Assembly: GCA_019637955.1 (NCBI GenBank)
Contig: JAHBUS010000001.1
Location: forward strand, 620,001-684,000
DNA: 64,000 bases
Origin: Pseudobdellovibrionaceae bacterium
Lineage (GTDB): Bacteria; Bdellovibrionota; Bdellovibrionia; Bdellovibrionales; Bdellovibrionaceae
Direction: 5' to 3'
Of this stretch, positions 58,846 through 64,000 are shown piece after piece; the stretch's first letter is position 1, and the number at the start of each line of letters is the position of its first letter. The position numbers were made by a program, and so were the translations under genes. A model generated the notes under the pieces. It did not search any database. It was not told where the DNA came from and was given only the letters and a program-made list of their open reading frames with translations.

Positions 58846-60405
58846 TTAAGCCTTGGCCAAGCGAAGCGTGACCTTCGCGCCTGCGACTTGACCGTTTTCG
58901 AGATGGTTTTCGGCGCTGATCGATCCGCCGTGAAGCATGGCGACCTCGGCCATGATCAAAGAGCCAATGCCGACCGAAATGCGCTTTTGATCCTGCGAGA
59001 TCTCGCGGCTGGCTTTTTTGTGTCCGAACTCCTGCAGCGACTTCTCGCTAAAGCCAGGGCCATCATCCTTAAAAACAAGACGGACGAAGGCGCCGTCATC
59101 GATAACTTCGATGTTCACGCGTCCGCGCGCGAACGAGCTCGCGTTCGAAAGGGCGTTGCGGAACAACCGGGTCAATAAACGCTGCGACCCCATCAGCGCG
59201 AGTGCGGGGTCGTTCATTTCCAGGTTCACTTCGATCTCGGGATGGCGTTCGCGGAAAATGTGAATCTGTGACTCGAGCTCGTCTTTGAGCGCCACCTTGT
59301 CGACCGACTTGGCGTACTTGGGTTCGCTCAACTGCGCCAAGAACAAGAGGTCTTCAACCAACGCCGAGAAGTAATCGACCTCGCTCAAGCACAGCTTCAT
59401 GATGTCTTTGCGCCGCTCAGGTGGTAATCGCTCCCCGTCGCTGACCATGGTTTCTAAGAAGGTCTTGAGCGACGCCAGAGGCGTGCGCAGATCGTGCGCC
59501 AGATCTTGAAGCATCTGCCGGCGGGATTGGTCCGAGCGCTTGAGGTTTTCGACCAAGCGTTGAACCTCATCGGCCATGTGATTGAAGGCCACCACCAACG
59601 GTGCGACCTCATCCAACTTTCCCTGCGGCATGCGCGCCGAGAGATTGCCGGACTTAAGATCCTGCAGAACTTCGAGCGCGGTTTCGGCTTTGCGTTTGTA
59701 GTTCGAGAAAAACAGCATCAGCGAAATGCCGATCGAGGCCAAGACGCACACCATGAGGCTACCGACCGTGATCCAGAACGGATTCTGCCAAAACGGAATG
59801 TTCGGCGGACCCGGCAGAACGGTCTTCATGAGAAGGCGATCGGTCGGAGGACGCCCGCCCGGAAACATTTCGGGACGCGCTCCTCCAGGAGGAGGCATCT
59901 CGCCAGGAGGCGGAGGAAAGCCGCCACCAAATCCCGGCCGTTCTCCCGGCGGCGGCGGAGGAGGGCCTCCACCCATGCGGAGCTTGACGGTCAAAAAACG
60001 GCCGTCATCAAACTTGCTGATCATCAGATCCGGAGGTCCCATAAAACCGCGCGTGACCATGATGTTCGGATTGGCTTCAAGCTCGGCGAGCTGTTCAGAC
60101 GTCAATCCGCCCTCGACGATCAGGTCATCGCTCACCAAACTCTTGCCGTCAGTGCCGATAATATCCAAAGAGAGATCGGTGATCTCGCTGTTTTCTTCGC
60201 GCATTTTACGGATGGTCGCGGCGGGGTCCCCACCCGCGGCCTTCAAGAGCGCGATGGTCATTTGGTGAGGCCCGCGGCCCATCATCATTTTTTCGCGCCC
60301 GAACGACATGATCAAAAACGAAGCCACGAACGCGATAAAAATAAAGAGCGTCGCCACGCCCGCAAACATAAAGAAGTAGCGCCGAAACAGGGGCTGCGTG
60401 ATCAC
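58846..60405 (-). CDS. Sensor histidine kinase with Pro/Gly-rich periplasmic insert
   Basis: A 519-residue inner-membrane kinase. Two transmembrane helices (about 12-34 and 212-232) frame a periplasmic domain that carries a Pro/Gly-rich insert (GGGPPPPPPGERPGFGGG, about residues 148-180). Then a HAMP linker, a HisKA site (DLAHDLRTPLASLKTFLETM, phospho-accepting His), and an ATPase domain with N-box NALSNASSFARG and G-box DDGPGFSEKSL. The start is a GTG overlapping the regulator's stop codon (GTGA), with GGAGAAAATCTC upstream. Signal sensed is unknown; the adjoining secreted Cys-repeat protein is a candidate partner. Confidence 0.93.
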   Translation of the reverse strand: MITQPLFRRYFFMFAGVATLFIFIAFVASFLIMSFGREKMMMGRGPHQMTIALLKAAGGDPAATIRKMREENSEITDLSLDIIGTDGKSLVSDDLIVEGGLTSEQLAELEANPNIMVTRGFMGPPDLMISKFDDGRFLTVKLRMGGGPPPPPPGERPGFGGGFPPPPGEMPPPGGARPEMFPGGRPPTDRLLMKTVLPGPPNIPFWQNPFWITVGSLMVCVLASIGISLMLFFSNYKRKAETALEVLQDLKSGNLSARMPQGKLDEVAPLVVAFNHMADEVQRLVENLKRSDQSRRQMLQDLAHDLRTPLASLKTFLETMVSDGERLPPERRKDIMKLCLSEVDYFSALVEDLLFLAQLSEPKYAKSVDKVALKDELESQIHIFRERHPEIEVNLEMNDPALALMGSQRLLTRLFRNALSNASSFARGRVNIEVIDDGAFVRLVFKDDGPGFSEKSLQEFGHKKASREISQDQKRISVGIGSLIMAEVAMLHGGSISAENHLENGQVAGAKVTLRLAKA

Positions 60406-61076
60406 GAGATTTTCTCCAACCGATAGCCCGATCCGTACACCGACGCGATTTTCATCGTTTCGATGCCGTTCTTTTTCAATTTCGACCGGATGTGACTGAT
60501 GTGCGAGTCGATGGTGCGATCAAAAATCTCATCGCCGGCATCCAAACGCGAGAGCAAGGCCTCGCGCGTGACCACGGCATCGGGACGTTCGAAAAAGACC
60601 GATAAGATCTCAAACTCACGGCGGTTCAGCGGAATCGTCGATTCGCCGAACTTAAGCGCCTGCTGGTTTTTGAGCAAAATGACATCATTGAACCGGAGCA
60701 TGTCGACCGGCGCTCTCCGCTCGGAGAGTTGATTGCGAATCCGCGCGGCCAATTCGTTGCGGCCAAAAGGCTTACGGATGTAATCATTGGCGCCGACGTT
60801 AAAACCTTGAACCACCGAGTCCTCGTCGGTCCGGGCGGTCAGAAAGATCGCGGGCGCCTCTTCTTTTTGGCCGCGTACCCAGGAGCAGAAGTCCATGCCG
60901 GTGCCATCGGGCAAATTGACATCCAACAAGAAAAGCTCCCAGCCCCCTTGCGGGTAAAGCTCTTTTGCCCCGCGAAGGGACTTGGCCCACTCCACGATGT
61001 GACCTTCAAGTTGGAGCTGCAGGCGGATCGCTTCGCCGAGGATCGGATCGTCTTCGAGAAAGAATAGTTTTGCCAT
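60402..61076 (-). CDS. OmpR-family response regulator
   Basis: A 224-residue transcription factor. The receiver domain shows LEDDP, phospho-acceptor D52 (LFLLDVNLPDGTG), and the LTAR/YIRKPF residues; the winged-helix DNA-binding domain ends RTIDSHISHIRSKLKKNGIETMKIASVYGSGYRLEKIS in parts. It is coupled to the downstream kinase through a four-base overlap. Its targets probably include its own operon and perhaps the neighbouring secreted protein gene, by inference. Confidence 0.94.
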   Translation of the reverse strand: MAKLFFLEDDPILGEAIRLQLQLEGHIVEWAKSLRGAKELYPQGGWELFLLDVNLPDGTGMDFCSWVRGQKEEAPAIFLTARTDEDSVVQGFNVGANDYIRKPFGRNELAARIRNQLSERRAPVDMLRFNDVILLKNQQALKFGESTIPLNRREFEILSVFFERPDAVVTREALLSRLDAGDEIFDRTIDSHISHIRSKLKKNGIETMKIASVYGSGYRLEKIS

Positions 61077-61113
61077 AAGTTGATCCTAAAACCGAATTGT
61101 GGAATCAAAATGG

Positions 61114-61147
61114 AGACGCCACCGTTTCATTTTGAGACGGTGGCGTC
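61114..61147 (-). terminator. Hairpin after the Cys-repeat protein gene
   Basis: GACGCCACCGT (61114-61124) and ACGGTGGCGTC (61137-61147) form an 11-bp perfect stem with a 12-base loop. The following T content on the minus strand is modest (TCCATTTTG), so it is a probable but imperfect intrinsic terminator 25 bases past the stop codon. Confidence 0.65.
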
Positions 61148-61171
61148 AGCTCGGGCAAGAGGTTTAAAGGA

Positions 61172-61648
61172 TTAGCGAACGCCCGAGCTCAAGCTGACGC
61201 GACGGGCGCTGTCACTTGAGGTGGTCTGGGCCGAGGTCGAACGCACCGATTCGATGCACTCACGCATGGCCTTACGGCTGGCTTCGTCCAAACGGGGACG
61301 TTCGCCACTTTGCGAGGGCTCGGGGATCGTGACACCCTTCTCGGTCAGGCAAGCTTGAACCTTGGCGCGGTCCTCTTCACTGGGACCCTGCCCGCCCCCG
61401 CGTGCCGCGCGTTTCTGCTGCAAGCACTGATGGATTTTCTCGCGATCGGCGTCGGCGATTTGCGGGCGCGAACCATTCGCGATCACGCCGTCACCGCGCG
61501 AAGGGATGGTGATGCCGAGCTCGGTGGCGCACTCCTGAATCGCCTCGAACGGAGGACCACCGCCGCGGCGACCGGGACCGCGATCTTCCTCTTGAGCGAA
61601 AGCGATGGCGGCCGTGAAAGCCAAAGCGATAAAAAGGATCGATTTCAT
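61172..61648 (-). CDS. Small secreted protein with duplicated Cys motifs
   Basis: A 158-residue protein with signal peptide (MKSILFIALAFTAAIAFA) and GAGAGGAGACAAA upstream. After a glycine-rich start (GRRGGGPPFEA) two similar modules follow: ECATELGITIPSR...DREKIHQCLQQK and ACLTEKGVTIPEP...DEASRKAMRECIESV. Each has a helical pattern with two cysteines. Gene order (upstream of the regulator/kinase pair on the same strand) and the shared Gly/Pro-rich style suggest it works with that signalling pair, possibly as a CpxP-like periplasmic partner; this is inference only. Confidence 0.75.
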   Translation of the reverse strand: MKSILFIALAFTAAIAFAQEEDRGPGRRGGGPPFEAIQECATELGITIPSRGDGVIANGSRPQIADADREKIHQCLQQKRAARGGGQGPSEEDRAKVQACLTEKGVTIPEPSQSGERPRLDEASRKAMRECIESVRSTSAQTTSSDSARRVSLSSGVR

Positions 61649-61792
61649 TTTGTCTCCTCTCGAAGTCTATGCTTCGTATGGATCCAAGTTAACCGATCAA
61701 TATTGAAGGATTATGAACGCTCGCATTTTTTCATTCTGAGATTTTCTTGGCGTTCCACAGCTCTTCCTCAATTTTTCACGATTCTCTTATCT

Positions 61793-62335
61793 ATGAAGAC
61801 GATCAAAAAAATTCCGACCCTGCTTTTGGTTTCCATCCTTTCGATTCCCGCCCTGGGCGGATACCGGGAGCAGCCGCCCGCGTTCTTCTCGAGCCTCGCA
61901 CCTCATACAGAGTCTCTTTGCCTAGCCCTCAGCACTTTCAGCGGCGAGTGCATCCGCTATGAGATTGAGGCGACCGAAGGGTGCCGCGGGGAACGCAACG
62001 GAAGCTGTGAGCTCGTCTTTGACCTGACGGCGGTCACGCAGGGACGAGCGCTCGCCCAGGTGTCGGCGAAAACTCGATTTTTTAACAGCTCAACCGAACA
62101 TTGCGAGCGCAAGGCGGAGGCGATTTTTCAAAAAACAGGACGGGTCACCGAAGGACTCACCGGCGATCAGCAAGCCTCGGTCGAGTTTCAATTCGAAGCC
62201 GAACGTCAGCGTCTCACCGTCCAATCCCGGTCGCTCGGCTGGGGATCGAACTCAAACGAGAACCTCGATGCCTGCCTCGCCGAGACCCTCTTGATTGTGG
62301 ATCTCGAAGACGCCCCAGGCCCTGCAGCATTGTGA
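61793..62335 (+). CDS. Exported protein of unknown function
   Basis: A 180-residue protein with a signal peptide (MKTIKKIPTLLLVSILSIPALGG). Five or six cysteines occur in the mature part (ESLCLAL, GECIRYE, EGCRGERNGSCEL, EHCERK, DACLAE), suiting a disulfide-bonded periplasmic or surface protein. The frame is open far upstream to 61310 antisense to the previous gene, but the signal peptide fixes the ATG at 61793. No family recognised. Confidence 0.7.
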   Translation: MKTIKKIPTLLLVSILSIPALGGYREQPPAFFSSLAPHTESLCLALSTFSGECIRYEIEATEGCRGERNGSCELVFDLTAVTQGRALAQVSAKTRFFNSSTEHCERKAEAIFQKTGRVTEGLTGDQQASVEFQFEAERQRLTVQSRSLGWGSNSNENLDACLAETLLIVDLEDAPGPAAL

Positions 62336-62485
62336 ACCTGTCTCAGGTCCTCGTTCTGGCCCTTGCTTCTCGAGATGAGACGCCCTCTTTGCCCTGAAAT
62401 GTTCTGAGGGGTTCCACAATTGATGAACAGTGTTGAACTAACCTGGATCCAGGCAAACAAATTTTACTGAAGGATCGGGGTCTTT

Positions 62486-64000
62486 ATGTTGTTCCGAATC
62501 ATCGCCGTTGCGCTGCTCTTGCTCGCGGTACTCACGGTTTCACCCGTCTTCGCTCAGAACATGTGGGGCACGGGAATGTACGGCGGGATGCAAGGGTGCG
62601 GGCAGCAACCGCAGATGAGCGATGAGGCCTCTGGGGTCAAGGAAGAGATTCAAGAACTCGCCAAAAACCTGAAAGAAGCCAAGTCGGACTTGAGCCGACT
62701 CAAATCGAAGATCGCCACCCTCAAGTCAGGCGTTTCGTCGGCGAAAGATCTTTTTAAATTGACGGGCTTTGAGAGCGAAGCGTTCTCGACCATCGAAAAC
62801 CACATCACCGGCGGCTACTCCTGCCAGAGTTATCAACGAGTCAGCTGCAGTGAGCGCGAAGCGGCGGCCAACCAACCTCCATCGCCCCCGCCCGCGCGCA
62901 ATGGAACGCCACAGGGTGATCCCTGCGCAAGCGCAGGCTCCCTGACCTCCCCGTCTCCGTTCGCACCTGAGGTCTGGTCAAGATCTTGCGCCGGTGGTGG
63001 TCAACTTCGCGCGTCCATTTGCGATCAAAACGTGAACCGGGCGCGGGGATACAATAGCGAGTCTTGCCGTAAGTACCTATCGACTTGGATGGAAAAACAA
63101 AAAGAACTGCGTGAAAGCGAGACCAAAATCGCCGAGCTCGAAGCCCGCGTGAAAGAATTCGAAGCGCAGGCAAAAGTAAAAAAGAATGAACTTCGCGATG
63201 CGCTCAAAGAAGCCCAGCGTTCGGGCACCGAGGGGGGCTGCATTGAATGCATGCTCACTGGAAATGGTGGCCGCGGCGGAGGCCCTCAACAACAGCAACG
63301 CAGTTCGGGCTGGGAAGTCGCCACCAATGTCGCCTTGGGTTTAGGTTCGATGTACCTCGGCAACCAACTGCAAAAGTACCAAACAGATCAGAACGCGAGA
63401 CTCGGCTATCCGACACAGAGTTACCCCACGCTTGGCTATGGAATGCCGTATTTCCAAGGAGCTCTTTACGGTGCGCTGGGCGGCGGCACCTCGCAGGGCA
63501 CGTTCGCCTGCGGCGGTACGATGAACGGCAACAGCATCGGCGGCGCCTTTGGGTATCCGCAGAACATGTACGGCCAATCCAGCGGCGGCATGATGATGTC
63601 GGGCATGGGCAACATGTATGGCATGGGAATGATGGGCGGCATGATGATGAGCAACCCCATGATGGGCATGATGTCTAACGGGATGATGACGTCAGGCATG
63701 GGCATGATGAACGGAATGGGAATGATGTCCAACGGCATGACGATGTCAGGCCTGGGTATGATGAACGGGATGGGTATGATGTCCAACGGCATGATGATGT
63801 CAGGCCTGGGCATGATGAACGGAATGGGAATGATGTCCAACGGAATGATGATGTCAGGCCTGGGTATGATGAACGGGATGGGAATGATGTCTAATGGAAT
63901 GATGATGTCAGGTGGATTTGATCAGACTTCGATGCAGATCCAGCAGCAGATGATGCAACTCCAAATGCAGCAATACCAGCAGCGCACGCAGGCGCAAATG
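62486..64000 (+). CDS. Secreted coiled-coil protein with Met/Gly-rich tandem repeats (3' partial)
   Basis: The frame is open from ATG 62486 to the right edge (505 codons and continuing). Signal peptide MLFRIIAVALLLLAVLTVSPVFA is followed by a coiled coil (EEIQELAKNLKEAKSDLSRLKSKIATLK), a Pro-rich Cys-containing part, a second coiled coil (KQKELRESETKIAELEARVKEFEAQ), and a Gly/Gln-rich linker. From about residue 370 it becomes Met/Gly-rich, with an 18-residue unit MMNGMGMMSNGMMMSGLG repeated almost perfectly. A Gln/Met-rich stretch (IQQQMMQLQMQQYQQ) begins at the edge. Function unknown; Met-rich surfaces might bind copper or mediate assembly. Confidence 0.85.
   Translation, partial: MLFRIIAVALLLLAVLTVSPVFAQNMWGTGMYGGMQGCGQQPQMSDEASGVKEEIQELAKNLKEAKSDLSRLKSKIATLKSGVSSAKDLFKLTGFESEAFSTIENHITGGYSCQSYQRVSCSEREAAANQPPSPPPARNGTPQGDPCASAGSLTSPSPFAPEVWSRSCAGGGQLRASICDQNVNRARGYNSESCRKYLSTWMEKQKELRESETKIAELEARVKEFEAQAKVKKNELRDALKEAQRSGTEGGCIECMLTGNGGRGGGPQQQQRSSGWEVATNVALGLGSMYLGNQLQKYQTDQNARLGYPTQSYPTLGYGMPYFQGALYGALGGGTSQGTFACGGTMNGNSIGGAFGYPQNMYGQSSGGMMMSGMGNMYGMGMMGGMMMSNPMMGMMSNGMMTSGMGMMNGMGMMSNGMTMSGLGMMNGMGMMSNGMMMSGLGMMNGMGMMSNGMMMSGLGMMNGMGMMSNGMMMSGGFDQTSMQIQQQMMQLQMQQYQQRTQAQM
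63704..63912 (+). repeat. 54-bp tandem repeats (about four units)
   Basis: Units at 63704-63757, 63758-63811, 63812-63865, and a partial fourth at 63866-63912; a diverged half-unit precedes at 63659. Each encodes 18 residues. Few third-position changes show recent duplication. Confidence 0.9.

Noticed and set aside
63466-63840. Minus-strand frame with IIPIPFIMP repeats
   Set aside because: Exact antisense of the Met/Gly tandem repeat in the plus-strand secreted protein.
63704-63912. CRISPR-like array
   Set aside because: The 54-bp units are contiguous with no spacers and code in frame.

Overview
The window is a continuous, gene-dense piece of a Gram-negative bacterial chromosome with high GC, except for an AT-rich patch near 12.05-12.8 kb. 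Many secreted and periplasmic proteins, a lipobox of the LFQNC type, a peptidoglycan-active enzyme set and the overall gene mix fit a Bdellovibrionota organism (Bdellovibrio-like). This is inferred from gene content; no rRNA or marker search was possible. About 50 protein genes are supported. No tRNA, rRNA, CRISPR array, insertion sequence or prophage was seen, and no gap over 300 bases lacks a gene.

Layout. 1-5.5 kb: a pseudouridine synthase/methyltransferase fusion (5' end cut), Fe-type sodB, a GFA-like zinc protein, and the minus-strand run acyl-CoA dehydrogenase, trmH-like, queF. 5.6-10.7 kb: cinA-like, then a carotenoid cluster (prenyl synthase, crtI, crtB, and crtZ on the opposite strand). 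10.7-12.8 kb: a secreted metzincin-like protein and an AT-rich outer-membrane barrel gene. 12.9-18 kb: B12-dependent ribonucleotide reductase, cysteine desulfurase, A-type Fe-S carrier, papain-like secreted protease. 18-22.3 kb: zapA, fau, rny, tyrS, fdx on the minus strand behind a near-consensus promoter. 22.3-23.6 kb: SH3/L,D-transpeptidase.

23.7-33.7 kb: a complete five-gene yfaPTASQ / mag-type macroglobulin operon on the minus strand with overlapping genes. The macroglobulin keeps a CVEQ thioester-type motif, and its YfaQ/DUF2300 partner combines a zincin motif, a penicillin-binding-protein-like motif set and a SpoIID-like tail. 33.8-38.7 kb: a small unknown gene, yfcG-like GST, a secreted Cys/His protein, two small secreted proteins, ftsY and a DUF5522 gene. 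38.7-47.6 kb: smc, ppdK, glyS, a diheme cytochrome and a membrane J-like protein. 47.6-52.3 kb: an Mrp/ApbC ATPase, a repeat-bearing lipoprotein, and a polyamine group (speD, a LysE-type exporter, and a BpsA-like branched-polyamine aminopropyltransferase).

53-58.6 kb: the imuA-imuB-dnaE2 mutagenic translesion cassette, preceded by a striking 48-bp nested dyad. 58.8-61.7 kb: a two-component system with a Pro/Gly-rich sensor and an adjacent secreted Cys-repeat protein. The window ends inside a secreted coiled-coil protein whose tail is a methionine/glycine-rich 18-residue tandem repeat.

Two families of short dispersed palindromes occur at gene 3' ends. One, GGTGCCAGGCACC, starts within 0-3 bases of the stop codon in four places and forms a 28-bp perfect inverted repeat between glyS and ppdK. 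The other, GTCTCCGANWCGGAAGT, occurs three times.
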